A DNA stretch of 64,000 nucleotides, taken from the NCBI RefSeq assembly GCF_000372865.1, contig NZ_KB889965.1:141964-205963 (forward strand). Reading direction: 5' to 3'. The position numbers were made by a program, and so were the translations under genes. The stretch comes from Methylosarcina fibrata AML-C10 (GTDB lineage: Bacteria > Pseudomonadota > Gammaproteobacteria > Methylococcales > Methylomonadaceae). Below are positions 37,467 through 46,525 of the stretch, piece by piece. Each line of letters starts with the position of its first letter. The first letter of the stretch is position 1. A model generated the notes under the pieces. That model searched no databases. It was not told where the DNA came from and was given only the letters and a program-made list of their open reading frames with translations.

Positions 37467-37716
37467 TCTCCAGCGTCAACTGGCCGATCTTGGCATGCAA
37501 CGCCTGCAGATCGACAGCGGGCGACGCCGTTTCAGGGGATTTGCCAAAGACCTCGGCCGCCCGCTCCGTCAGTTGTCGCTTCCAGTCGGTAATCTGGTTT
37601 GGGTGAACTTCGAATTCCTGAGCCAGCTGCGCCAGGGTTTTATCACCCGCCAGCGCCGCCATGGCCACTTTGGCCTTGAAAGCCGGTGAGTGTTTTCTTC
37701 TCGTTTTGAGTGACAT
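37438..37716 (-). CDS. IS3-family transposase OrfA (helix-turn-helix subunit)
   Basis: The 92-residue frame reads RRKHSPAFKAKVAMAALAGDKTLAQLAQEFEVHPNQITDWKRQLTERAAEVF and ends with a leucine-zipper-like stretch (LQALHAKIGQLTLENDFL). It overlaps orfB by 29 bases, the standard layout. A and B are expressed together by ribosomal frameshifting in this family. Confidence 0.88.
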   Translation of the reverse strand: MSLKTRRKHSPAFKAKVAMAALAGDKTLAQLAQEFEVHPNQITDWKRQLTERAAEVFGKSPETASPAVDLQALHAKIGQLTLENDFLLVPFG

Positions 37717-37938
37717 CTTCTGCTCCGATTTAACGTCCTTCTGGACATTCTACAGTAGCAGGTCTTCCACTTAACAGGCTGTTCAATTTTTCGGCTCCAC
37801 CTCTATTAAACAAGCAGACAGGCAAGCGGTGTTCAAGTTTTATAAATAAATTTATATAAATAAAATATTTTATAGTTAGGTTGTTCTTACCCAGCTTTGA
37901 GTATATTCTTGAATTATTGAATTTATCACTACCGATCA

Positions 37939-39454
37939 ATGGGTAAAAAAATACTCGTCTCCTGGCTGGGCATCACTGACCTGAAAGCAGCAAATCTGAT
38001 GGATATCAGACCAGAAGAAGCGATTGGTCATGGTCCGATTCTGGGAGCGTTGAAGACTTTATGTTTTGATGAATTGCATTTGCTTTTTGATCAGAAACAA
38101 GCCATTGCGCAAACCTACTCCGAATGGCTTGTGGAAAAACACAACATTAAAACGGTGCTCGTCAAAGCTAAATTGCGCACCCCTATCGATTTTGGCGACA
38201 TTTACCATGCATTGGATAAGCATCTGCAAACGATAGTTGAAACTAATCCAACAATTGATATCAGCTTACATCTTTCCCCAGGTACGCCGTCAATGGCTGC
38301 CGTTTCAATTCTGTTAGGCAAAAACCAAATACAACGCGCGCTTCGTTCAATCCACAAAAGAGAAAGGCGGCGAATTTGTAAGTATTCCTTTCGATATTTC
38401 CGCCGAATATATTCCGCAGTTAGTCAAGCAGGCCGATAAAAAACTCACCCAACTCTCTGCTTCGGAGGCACCGACATCGGCTGCATTTTCCGACATCATC
38501 ACGCAGAATCCCGAAATGCAGCGTATCTTACGCAAAGCCGAAAAAATTGCTGTGCGTGATGTGCCGGTATTGATTCTGGGCGAATCAGGAACCGGTAAGG
38601 AACTGTTTGCCAAGGCCATCCACAATGCCAGTCTCCGCGTTGGCCGGCCATTTATACCAGTCAATTGCGGAGCGATTCCCAAGGATTTGATCGATTCCGA
38701 GTTGTTTGGTCATATCAAAGGTGCGTTTTCCGGTGCGGTCGGTAACAGGATCGGCTATTTTGAAGAGGCCGATGGAGGCACGCTGTTTCTGGATGAATTT
38801 GGTGAGCTGCCGGCCGACGCTCAGGTTCGTCTGTTGCGTGTTCTGCAATCCGGCGAAATCAGCAAAGTCGGCGACAGTAAAACCCGTAACGTCGATGTGC
38901 GTGTGATTGCTGCGACCAATCGAAACTTGTCAGAGGAAATTGCCGAGGGGCGCTTTCGTGAAGATTTGTTTTATCGGGTCGCGGTCGGTCTGATTACCTT
39001 GCCGCCATTAAGAGAAAGAAGCGGAGATATCGCCCTGTTGGCCGCTCATCTCATGGATAGGATTAACCAGGAAGCCTCTAATCAGCCTGGTTATATCAAT
39101 AAAAAAATTTCTGTAAAAGCAAAAAATATTATCCTGAATCAGGTTTGGCCGGGTAACATACGAGAGCTTTACGGCACATTACTTAGAGCTTCGATCTGGT
39201 CTGAGGATGACCTGATCAGCGAGATGGATATTCAGGAAGCCATGCTGGAAAGACCTTCTGTCACCGCCTCCGGCGAACTGCCAGAATTGGGAAACGGCAT
39301 TGATGTGCAAAGACTTTTAGAGGATATCAAACGAAAATATGTGCTACAGGCGCTAAAACAAGCGACCGGCAATAAGAAAAAGGCAACCGAGCTCTTAAGC
39401 TTGCCCAATTACCAGACTCTGTCAAACTGGATGGAAAAACTTAACATAGAATAG
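37939..39454 (+). CDS. Sigma-54-dependent activator with N-terminal CARF/RtcR-like sensor (one frame break)
   Basis: Two frames (37939-38439 and the one ending at 39454) form one protein of about 504 residues if one A is removed from the AAAAA run at 38320-38324; the joined text reads LLGKTKYNARFVQSTKEKGGEFVSIPFDISAEYIP. The N-terminal about 170 residues look like a CARF domain, with the ligand-loop signature ISLHLSPGTPSMAA, as in RtcR and CRISPR-associated sensors. The AAA+ domain has Walker A GESGTGKE, the sigma-54 contact loop as GAFSGA (normally GAFTGA), Walker B GGTLFLDEF and the sensor region RLRVLQ..IAATNRNL. A Fis-type helix-turn-helix (NKKKATELLSLPNYQTLSNWM) ends it. It lies directly before the sigma-54 promoter of hsdR and most likely controls it. 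Confidence 0.85.
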
Positions 39455-39455
39455 T

Positions 39456-39471
39456 TGGCACACTCTTCGCT
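39456..39471 (+). promoter_or_regulatory. Sigma-54 (-24/-12) promoter of the hsd operon
   Basis: TGGCACACTCTTCGCT matches the consensus TGGCACR-N4-TTGCW except for one base in the -12 part (TCGCT). It begins one base after the stop codon of the sigma-54 activator and ends 11 bases before the first hsdR ATG. The transcript would start about at that ATG, so translation may use the second ATG at 39498. An independent match this good, right next to a sigma-54 activator, is unlikely to be chance. Confidence 0.8.
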
Positions 39472-39482
39472 TAGAAGAGAAT

Positions 39483-42400
39483 ATGAAAAAAGTCATCATG
39501 CAATCAGTCAATTTCGAATTCATCAGGCCGCACCGTCCGGAAATCGCCGATCTCGGTGGTTTTGCGGAATACCATCTATATACCGACCCTAGCAGTAGCT
39601 TGATTAAACTGCGGGCACTGGCTGAGCAAGCGGTTAAGAGTATTTACCATCTGGAGCGTTTACCTCGCTTATATCGGCCTCAGTTAATTGATTTGATTAA
39701 TGATGCGTCTTTCCAAGAAGTCGCCAATAAAACGCTGATCACTAATCTGAACTACTTGCGTATCCAAGGAAACGGGCCGGCGCATGGAGAAAAGGGCGAT
39801 ACGCGTACTGCGGCTATCGCGCTCGGCGTTGCTCAGCAAATAGTCGCCTATCTGGCAGTCCGCTACTATGGACTCAGTAAAGAGGAAATCCCACAGTTTC
39901 AAGAGCCGGTTAACGTACAACAACAAACCGAGGTCCTAAAAAGAGACAACCAGCATTACCAAAAGCTGTTGAAAGAACAATCCGAAGCATTGGATGCTCT
40001 GCTTGCAGAGGTTGACCAGCTTAGGACAAAAGCGAGTTATCAGGAATCCAATGCGGCGGATAGACTGGCTTCGGCATCGGCCAGCCAGCAGGTTAGCGAT
40101 GCGCTACAATGGAATGAAGCCCAAACTCGCAAACTGATGATCGATACTTTACTGGCTAAAGCTGGCTGGGATGTTAAAGACAGTCGCCAAGTAGCGCTTG
40201 AATGGCCGGTAGATCATCAACCGACAGTTAGTGGCAAAGGTAAAGCCGACTACGTGTTATGGGATGACAACAGCAAGCCCCTGGCTGTTATTGAAGCTAA
40301 AAAAGCCTCAGAAACTCTTAGCCAAGGTAGAGAACAAGCGCGCTATTACGCGGATGGCCTGGAAAAAATGTCCGGACAGCGCCCTGTCATTTTTTACACC
40401 AACGGTTATGAAATTGGTATTTGGGACGATGTCCAATATAACAGTGCACGAACCGTCTACGGTTTTTATGGCAAAGAAAGCCTGAAATACCTGTTCTACC
40501 AACGTCAACACCGCAACCCTGATCCCGAGCAGTTAAATCCGGATGCCACGATTGCCGGCCGCCCTTACCAAATCGAGGCCATAAAAAGCGTTGTCGCCAA
40601 GTTTCAGCAGCAACGCCGCAAAGCGCTGATCGTACAAGCCACCGGCACCGGTAAAACACGGGTGGCGATTGCCATCTGCGAACTTTTGCTGCGCAGCGGC
40701 TGGGGTAAACGCATTTTATTTTTATGCGACCGTAATGAACTGCGCAAACAGGGCGCCGACGCATTCAAAACCTTCCTGCCTTCCGAACCGCGTTGCATCA
40801 TTGGACAAACACAGCAGGTAGACACGAATGCGCGGATTTATGTGTCCACCTATCCCGCGATGATGAATCGCTTCGAGCAGTTCGATATCGGTTTTTTCGA
40901 CCTGATCATCGCCGACGAATCCCATCGCTCGATTTACAATAAATACAGAGACCTGTTTATTTATTTTGATGCCCTGCAATTGGGCCTGACGGCGACCCCT
41001 GTTAAATTCATCAGCCGCAATACCTATGCGTTATTTGGCTGCGAAAACCAGGACCCGACCTTCGAATTCGGTCTGGAGCAAGCCATCAATAACGTCCCGC
41101 CTTATCTGGTTCCATTCAAAGCCAAGGACTTGACCACCAATTTCCTGCGCGAAGGCATCAAATGGGCCAACTTGACCGAAGAGCAGCGCGAACAATTGCA
41201 GGAACAGGACGATAACGCCGAATCCTATGATTACGCGGGCAAAGACATCGGCAAGGCGGTCTTCAACAAGGATACCGACCGCATCATCCTGCAAAACTTG
41301 ATGGAAAAAGGCATCAAAGATGACACCGGCGCATTAGTCGGTAAAAGTATCATCTTTGCCCGCTCTCAACGTCACTCCGAACTGTTGCAGGAAACCTTTA
41401 AGGAGCTCTATCCGCAACACGGCGAAGCCGTTTGTAAGGTGATCCACAACAAAGTGCCGCGCGTCGAAGCGCTGATCGACGAATTTAAAGAGCCTAGAAA
41501 CAACTTCCGCATCGCCATTTCGGTGGACATGCTCGACACCGGCATCGATGTGCCGGAAGTCGTCAATCTGGTGTTTGCTAAACCAGTTAAGTCCTGGGTA
41601 AAGTTCTGGCAAATGATTGGCCGTGGCACTCGACTCTGCGAAAATCTGTTCGGACCAGGACAACATAAGACCGAGTTCCTGATTTTCGACCACTACGGCA
41701 ACTTCAAATATTTTGAAGAGGAATACGAAGAAGCCGAAACCGGCGACAGCAAATCCATCTTGCATCATTTGTTCGACGCGCGTCTGCAACTGGCGCAAAC
41801 GGCGGCCGCGCAAAATAATCGCGTGGCTTTCGATCTGGCGATTCAACTGTTAAAACAAGATATCAACGATTTGCCGGAAAACAGCATCCAGGTCAGAAAT
41901 GCGTTGAAGCAAGTACACGAGATGCAGCAGGAAGGCGTGTTGGAAGCTTTCACGCCGGCTACTCAGCAGCAATTGCTGAAAGTTATTGCCCCTTTAATGA
42001 GTAACCGCAAAATCAGCGACAAAGATGCGATCAAACTGGATCGGCTGATCGCGGAAATGCAGGATTGCTTGCTGAAAAAAGCCAGCTGTTTTCAGGACAA
42101 ACAGATGGAATTTCTCAGCCGCGTGGATCGTCTCGCGATCACCATCAAAGCGGTCCGTGCCAAAGATGAACTGATCGCCGCGATTCAAAAGCAGGCTTGG
42201 TGGCAGGATGCCGACTGCGCGAAACTGGAAAACCTGCGCCTGGAGCTGCGCGGCATCATGAAATATCAGCAAGGCGGGGTTAACGGTTCCAACGTCAAAC
42301 AAATCGACGTCGTCGAGGACAAGGAACAAGTTCAATATAACGACGTGATCCTCAATCTGAAAGGCACGGAAGCCATTGCCTATCGCTTCAAGATTAAGAC

Positions 42401-42869
42401 CATCCTGGATGATCTTTTGGATAGCAGTCTTACCTTGCAAAAAATCCGTAGTGGCGAAGCGGTCACCGATTCGGAACTGCAACAGCTGTCGTCCCTAGTG
42501 CTGACGCAAAATCCGGGGATAGACTTGAACACGCTAAAGGAGTTCTTCCCTGACAGCGCCGGACAATTGCATGTGGCCATTCGCGCCTTGATCGGTCTCG
42601 AACCCGAGAAAGTAGAAGCGCACTTTACCGACTTCCTGCATCGCCATGAACGATTGACCGCTATTCAAGTGCGCTTTTTGAACCTATTGAAAAGCTATAT
42701 CGCCAACAACGGCTTTATTACCGTTGAGAAACTCTATGCTGCACCGTTTTCAACACTGCATGCCGAAGGCATCGACGGTATCTTTAAGATCGAACAGGCC
42801 GACGAATTGTTTGCATTATTACAACCGTTCATGCAAAGTCAGCCAGTAGAGCAAAATATAGGCACATAA
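39483..42869 (+). CDS. hsdR: Type I restriction enzyme, R (motor/endonuclease) subunit
   Basis: The 1128-residue protein cuts unmodified DNA after ATP-driven translocation. The N-terminal domain (residues about 1-130, LIKLRALAEQAVKSIYHLE, INDASFQEVANKTLITNLNYLRIQGNGPAHG) is the DUF4145 type seen in one HsdR subgroup. A PD-(D/E)xK nuclease follows at about 256-275 (ADYVLWDD...PLAVIEAKKA). The helicase has Walker A VQATGTGKT at about 384, ADESHRSIYNKY at about 477 and GLTATP, then DMLDTGIDVPEVVNLVFAKPVKS and QMIGRGTRLC. The C-terminal part is the EcoEI-like HsdR tail. All motifs are intact. The first ATG has AGAAGAGA before it; a second ATG at 39498 fits the sigma-54 transcript better. Confidence 0.93.
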   Translation: MKKVIMQSVNFEFIRPHRPEIADLGGFAEYHLYTDPSSSLIKLRALAEQAVKSIYHLERLPRLYRPQLIDLINDASFQEVANKTLITNLNYLRIQGNGPAHGEKGDTRTAAIALGVAQQIVAYLAVRYYGLSKEEIPQFQEPVNVQQQTEVLKRDNQHYQKLLKEQSEALDALLAEVDQLRTKASYQESNAADRLASASASQQVSDALQWNEAQTRKLMIDTLLAKAGWDVKDSRQVALEWPVDHQPTVSGKGKADYVLWDDNSKPLAVIEAKKASETLSQGREQARYYADGLEKMSGQRPVIFYTNGYEIGIWDDVQYNSARTVYGFYGKESLKYLFYQRQHRNPDPEQLNPDATIAGRPYQIEAIKSVVAKFQQQRRKALIVQATGTGKTRVAIAICELLLRSGWGKRILFLCDRNELRKQGADAFKTFLPSEPRCIIGQTQQVDTNARIYVSTYPAMMNRFEQFDIGFFDLIIADESHRSIYNKYRDLFIYFDALQLGLTATPVKFISRNTYALFGCENQDPTFEFGLEQAINNVPPYLVPFKAKDLTTNFLREGIKWANLTEEQREQLQEQDDNAESYDYAGKDIGKAVFNKDTDRIILQNLMEKGIKDDTGALVGKSIIFARSQRHSELLQETFKELYPQHGEAVCKVIHNKVPRVEALIDEFKEPRNNFRIAISVDMLDTGIDVPEVVNLVFAKPVKSWVKFWQMIGRGTRLCENLFGPGQHKTEFLIFDHYGNFKYFEEEYEEAETGDSKSILHHLFDARLQLAQTAAAQNNRVAFDLAIQLLKQDINDLPENSIQVRNALKQVHEMQQEGVLEAFTPATQQQLLKVIAPLMSNRKISDKDAIKLDRLIAEMQDCLLKKASCFQDKQMEFLSRVDRLAITIKAVRAKDELIAAIQKQAWWQDADCAKLENLRLELRGIMKYQQGGVNGSNVKQIDVVEDKEQVQYNDVILNLKGTEAIAYRFKIKTILDDLLDSSLTLQKIRSGEAVTDSELQQLSSLVLTQNPGIDLNTLKEFFPDSAGQLHVAIRALIGLEPEKVEAHFTDFLHRHERLTAIQVRFLNLLKSYIANNGFITVEKLYAAPFSTLHAEGIDGIFKIEQADELFALLQPFMQSQPVEQNIGT

Positions 42870-42871
42870 CT

Positions 42872-43102
42872 ATGCAAGCATTGGAACTCATCACCATCAT
42901 AAATGAGCAACATCAAATCCATCTACAACTGCCGGATTCCGTCAGAGCCGGCAAAGCGAAAGTGATTGTGTTGCTGGAAGATGCAGCCGAATCGCAGCCG
43001 CAGCAAAAACGGGTATTCGGCCAATTTCGCGGCAAGATAAAAATTAGCGAGGATTTCGATAACGAATTGCCGGACGACTTCTGGCTGGGCAAGGACGCAT
43101 GA
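42872..43102 (+). CDS. DUF2281-type antitoxin (pair 1)
   Basis: The 76-residue product has the pattern INEQHQIHLQLPDSVRAGKAKVIVLLED, shared with the protein at 46276 (NHQLHLKLPDSIPAGHAKIAVIY), and a variable acidic C-terminal part. This resembles the DUF2281/AbrB-like antitoxins. It lies two bases after hsdR and its stop overlaps the start of a PIN toxin gene by four bases. This is the classic antitoxin-first order. The C-terminal part probably wraps the toxin. Confidence 0.75.
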   Translation: MQALELITIINEQHQIHLQLPDSVRAGKAKVIVLLEDAAESQPQQKRVFGQFRGKIKISEDFDNELPDDFWLGKDA

Positions 43103-43485
43103 ATCTTCTGCTGGATACGCATGTTTTCCTCTGGCTGAACGATACGCCTGAAAAGCTGTCGCCAGCGGCATTGGCTGCCTGCCAGGATGAGAACAATACT
43201 TTGTATCTGAGTTTGGCGTCCGCCTGGGAAATTCAGATTAAACAGCAACTGGGCAAACTGGAACTCAGCGAAAGCCTGCATACCCTCGTTAGTACGCAAC
43301 AACAGCAAAACGGTTTGCAATTACTGCCCATCGAATTAGCGCATATCGAAGCGCTCAGCCAATTGCCATCGATGCATCGCGATCCCTTCGACCGCTTATT
43401 GATCGCGCAAAGCATAAAAGAGCAAATGCAGATTGTCAGTGCCGATCAGGTATTTACCGGCTATCCGGTCAACCTGATCTGGTAA
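43099..43485 (+). CDS. PIN-domain ribonuclease toxin, VapC-like (pair 1)
   Basis: The 128-residue PIN domain has the acidic residues in order: Asp in LLLDTHVFLWL (about 6), Glu in LASAWEIQIKQQLGKLEL (about 43), Asp in MHRDPFDRLLIAQS (about 97), and Asp in VSADQVFTGY (about 115). PIN toxins cut RNA when not held by their antitoxin. It sits between hsdR and hsdM, within the restriction operon, so losing the operon would release the toxin. A role in holding the restriction system in place is inference. Confidence 0.85.
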   Translation: MNLLLDTHVFLWLNDTPEKLSPAALAACQDENNTLYLSLASAWEIQIKQQLGKLELSESLHTLVSTQQQQNGLQLLPIELAHIEALSQLPSMHRDPFDRLLIAQSIKEQMQIVSADQVFTGYPVNLIW

Positions 43486-43509
43486 CCCTCTTATTATTAA
43501 AAAACAAGC

Positions 43510-45054
43510 ATGATCACAGGCATTCTACGCAATCAAATAGACCAGCTTTGGGAAAAATTCTGGACCGGCGGCATTACCAATCCGTTGACCGTCATCGAAC
43601 AAATCTCTTTTCTGATGTTCGCTCGCTTGCTGGACATCCAGGAAACCAATAACGAGCGCATGGCCGCTCGCTCCGGTAAGCCATTCAAACGGCTGTTTCC
43701 GGAAGATCCGGACGGACAGTTATTACGCTGGCAAAACTTTCGCAACTTGTCCGGCAAAGCCATGCTCCAGCATGTCAAAACCAAGGTGTTCCCTCATTTC
43801 GCCCATGTCACCTTAGCGGAAACCGACTTCGGCGAATACATGCGCGATGCCGATCTGGAAATCAAAAGCGAATCCCTGCTGACCACCGCAGTGGAAATGA
43901 TCGAAAAACTGCCGCTGACTCAGGGCGACACCAAAGGCGATCTCTATGAATACCTGCTGTCGAAACTGACCACCGCCGGCATCAACGGCCAATTCCGGAC
44001 CCCACGACACATCATCGACTTAATGGTGGCGATGGTGGATGTCAAACCCAATGAAACATTATGCGATCCCGCATGCGGTACGGCCGGCTTTCTGGTGCGT
44101 ACAATGGAATACCTGAACCGCACCCATACCTCAACGGACGCTGTATATCAGGACGAAGAAGGCCATGACGTTTTTGTTGGCGATCTACTGGAGCCTTACC
44201 GCGAGCATATCAAGCACAACATGTTCTGGGGCTTCGATTTCGACACTACGATGCTGCGGGTCTCCAGCATGAACATGCTGCTGCACGGGGTCACCCACGC
44301 CAATATCCATTATCAGGACAGCCTGAGCAAGAACATCCACGAACACTGGCCACGCCAGGAGCAGAATTACTTCGATGTGGTACTAGCCAATCCGCCGTTC
44401 AAAGGCAGTCTGGATGAAACCAGCACCAACCCCGAAATTCTGCGCATCGTCAAAACCAAGAAAACAGAGCTGCTGTTCGTCGCCCATATCCTCAGAATGC
44501 TGAAACTGGGCGGACGCAGCGCAACCATCGTGCCGGACGGCGTGTTGTTTGGTTCATCCAAGGCGCATCAAGCCTTGCGCCAACATTTGCTGAACGAGAA
44601 CCAACTGGAAGGCATCGTCAGCCTGCCCAGCGGCGTGTTCAAACCTTATGCCGGGGTATCGACTGCCATCGTGCTGTTCACCAAAGGCGGCAGAACCGAT
44701 CAAGTGTGGTTTTACGACGTGACCGCCGATGGCTATTCCTTGGACGACAAGCGCACGCCGATTGCGGCCAATGACCTGCCGGATGTGTTGCAGCAATGGC
44801 AACAAAAAGATTCCCTCGCCCTTGAGGGAGAGGGCCATGGTGAGGGAGTAAATAAAAATAACCGCATCGCCAAATGCTTTTATGTACCGGCGGATGAGAT
44901 TCGCGACAACAAATATGATTTATCGATCAATCGTTATAAGGAAGCGGTTTATCGGGAAGAAGAATTTGAATCGCCCAAGGCCATTCTAAAACGGTTAATG
45001 GCTTTAGAAGATGAGATTCAGCAAGAACTGTTGGAATTAGAAGGGATGCTTTAA
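43510..45054 (+). CDS. hsdM: Type I restriction enzyme, M (methyltransferase) subunit
   Basis: The 514-residue adenine methyltransferase has an N-terminal HsdM_N helix bundle ([30 protein letters not shown]). The SAM site is [17 protein letters not shown] at residues about 185-202 and the catalytic motif is NPPF ([14 protein letters not shown]) at about 293-296, with [13 protein letters not shown] after it. Both motifs are intact. The segment [12 protein letters not shown] at about 435-446 is encoded by a REP-like repeat inserted in frame (44811-44848). It lies in a surface linker before [22 protein letters not shown], so function may be kept. The stop overlaps the hsdS start (TAATG). Confidence 0.93.
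   Translation: MITGILRNQIDQLWEKFWTGGITNPLTVIEQISFLMFARLLDIQETNNERMAARSGKPFKRLFPEDPDGQLLRWQNFRNLSGKAMLQHVKTKVFPHFAHVTLAETDFGEYMRDADLEIKSESLLTTAVEMIEKLPLTQGDTKGDLYEYLLSKLTTAGINGQFRTPRHIIDLMVAMVDVKPNETLCDPACGTAGFLVRTMEYLNRTHTSTDAVYQDEEGHDVFVGDLLEPYREHIKHNMFWGFDFDTTMLRVSSMNMLLHGVTHANIHYQDSLSKNIHEHWPRQEQNYFDVVLANPPFKGSLDETSTNPEILRIVKTKKTELLFVAHILRMLKLGGRSATIVPDGVLFGSSKAHQALRQHLLNENQLEGIVSLPSGVFKPYAGVSTAIVLFTKGGRTDQVWFYDVTADGYSLDDKRTPIAANDLPDVLQQWQQKDSLALEGEGHGEGVNKNNRIAKCFYVPADEIRDNKYDLSINRYKEAVYREEEFESPKAILKRLMALEDEIQQELLELEGML
44811..44848. repeat. REP-like palindromic repeat inside hsdM
   Basis: The stretch starts TTCCCTCGCCCTTGAGGGAG and ends GGTGAGGGA, with TCCCTC at one end pairing with GAGGGA at the other and CCCT pairing with AGGG inside. 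This kind of CCCTCNCCCT...GAGGG unit is usually intergenic in proteobacteria. Here it is in frame in a coding sequence. Confidence 0.6.
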
Positions 45055-46164
45055 TGGAACATCAAAATCTTGAACTAAAAACTCTTGTCAAAGCCCATTA
45101 CGGAAAGGCGTTAAAAAGGAAAATCGAGACGAATCCAGTATTTACAGTGTTTATGGTAGCTCTGGGCAATTAGGCTTTCACTCTGAAAGTCTATGTGATT
45201 ATCCAACTATAGTTATTGGAAGGAAAGGTTCTGTAGGCGAAGTGATTTGGGCACCAAATGGTGGATGGATAATTGATACTGCTTATTTTTTAGAAAATTT
45301 GGAGCCTAAACGCTTAGATTAAGGTATTTATTTTATGCTCTTAAGCGGGCAAATTTGGCACAACGAACGATAACAACCTCAATCCCAGGGCTAAATAGAG
45401 ATGATTTTTATGAAACAAAAATTCCTCTTCCATCATTGCCTGAACAGAAACGCATCGCCGCGATACTCGACAAAGCCGATGCCATCCGCCGCAAACGCCA
45501 GCAAGCCATCCAACTCGCCGACGACTTTCTCCGCGCCGTGTTTCTGGATATGTTTGGCGATCCAGTAACCAATACGAAAGGGTGGGATGTAAAACCTTTA
45601 AAAAATGAGATAACACATGCCAATAACGGATTGTCCAGAAGAAGAAAAGAGGCTGAAAATGTTGGAGAAATAGTTTTAAGGCTACAGGATATTCATTATG
45701 ATGGCATTCGCTTTGAAAAAGACTTAAATCGAATTAAATTGGATGAAAGTGAGAAATCAAGATACAAAGTTGAAATAGGAGATATTCTTTTTATTCGAGT
45801 GAATGGCAACCCTGATTATGTTGGAAGATCGGCTGTTTTTAATGGTTTCTCCGAGCCTGTTTACCATAATGATCATTTAATTAGAATCAAGCTGAGCAGC
45901 ATATATTTACCAGAATTCGTTTCATATTGCTTTAACCATAAAGGAGGAAGAAAAATTATTTCTTCTCAGGTTAAAACATCAGCGGGTCAACACACAATAA
46001 GTCAACAAGGCATTGAGAATTTAGAATTTTATAGGCCACCTCTGGTATTACAACAAAAGTTTGTTGATTTGTTAAATAATATTAAAAAACTCCCATATGA
46101 CGAAATACTTGTTAATAACTTGTTCCATTCGCTCAGCCAAAAGGCCTTCGCCGGCGAGCTTTAG
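45054..46164 (+). pseudogene. hsdS: Type I restriction enzyme, S (specificity) subunit, two single-base breaks
   Basis: Starting at the ATG at 45054 ([21 protein letters not shown]), two single-base losses interrupt the frame. One is in the A5 run at 45113-45117 and the other at the TT near 45316. Adding one A and one T gives NRDESSIYSVYGSSGQLGFHSESL and PKRLDLRYLFYALKRANLAQRTI, which joins to a complete protein of about 370 residues. The first recognition domain is followed by the central conserved IPLPSLPEQKRIAAILDKADAIRRKRQQAIQLADDFLRAVFLDMFGDP. A second recognition domain runs to KAFAGEL. HsdS sets the DNA target for both methylation and cutting. If the breaks are real the system has lost its specificity; if they are base-calling errors it is intact. 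Confidence 0.82.
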
Positions 46165-46186
46165 CGAGACACGAAAACATTGATAA

Positions 46187-46248
46187 AACCACAGAGGACA
46201 TAGAGAAACACAGAGTTAAAAAATCAAAAACCTGCGCCCTCTGTGGTT
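46187..46248. repeat. Inverted repeat of the CCACAGAGG family between hsdS and TA pair 2
   Basis: AACCACAGAGG (46187-46197) and CCTCTGTGGTT (46238-46248) are perfect inverted copies around 40 bases containing ACACAGAG. Repeats of this CCACAGAGRACACAGAG kind are scattered in many environmental genomes. It could form a hairpin after hsdS. Confidence 0.6.
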
Positions 46249-46275
46249 AATAAATAACTAAACCAGGTAAACACC

Positions 46276-46524
46276 ATGCAAGCCTACTATGAAATTGAAA
46301 CCGAAATACCCCTAAACCACCAATTACATTTGAAACTACCGGACAGTATTCCCGCCGGTCATGCCAAGATTGCCGTCATTTACAATCTGCCGGATAAATC
46401 GACCGACAAGGCCGAGCAAATGGCCGCCTTTTTACGGGCGCTACCGGATGAACCGAAAGAAGCCGGATTAAGCCGTGAAGCGATCGATGATTATCTGCGC
46501 CAAGAACGGCAAAGTTGGGAATGA
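46276..46524 (+). CDS. DUF2281-type antitoxin (pair 2)
   Basis: The 82-residue product shares the N-terminal pattern HQLHLKLPDSIPAGHAK with the antitoxin at 42872, but differs in its C-terminal part (MAAFLRALPDEPKEAGLSREAIDDYLRQERQSWE), as expected for antitoxins that bind different toxins. A start ATG at 46276 follows CAGGTAAACACC. The partner PIN gene starts one base after its stop. Confidence 0.75.
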   Translation: MQAYYEIETEIPLNHQLHLKLPDSIPAGHAKIAVIYNLPDKSTDKAEQMAAFLRALPDEPKEAGLSREAIDDYLRQERQSWE

Positions 46525-46525
46525 C

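Larger units (their letters stand above)
36550..37769 (-). mobile_element. IS3-family insertion sequence (about 1.2 kb)
   Basis: Imperfect terminal inverted repeats are TGGAATCCTGCT at 36550 and, on the other strand, TGGAAGACCTGCT ending at 37769. The element carries the usual orfA and orfB on the minus strand. No clear target duplication was seen (AGG on the left, CTT on the right), so the exact ends are approximate. It interrupts the older IS3 fragment at 36348. Confidence 0.75.

Noticed and set aside
37939..39454. A CRISPR-Cas link for the CARF-type activator
   Set aside because: I found no CRISPR repeat array and no cas gene anywhere in the window.
45100..45330. Phase variation of hsdS by slippage
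   Set aside because: The runs involved are only 2 to 5 bases, too short for usual slippage switches, and similar one-base changes occur in unrelated IS genes.
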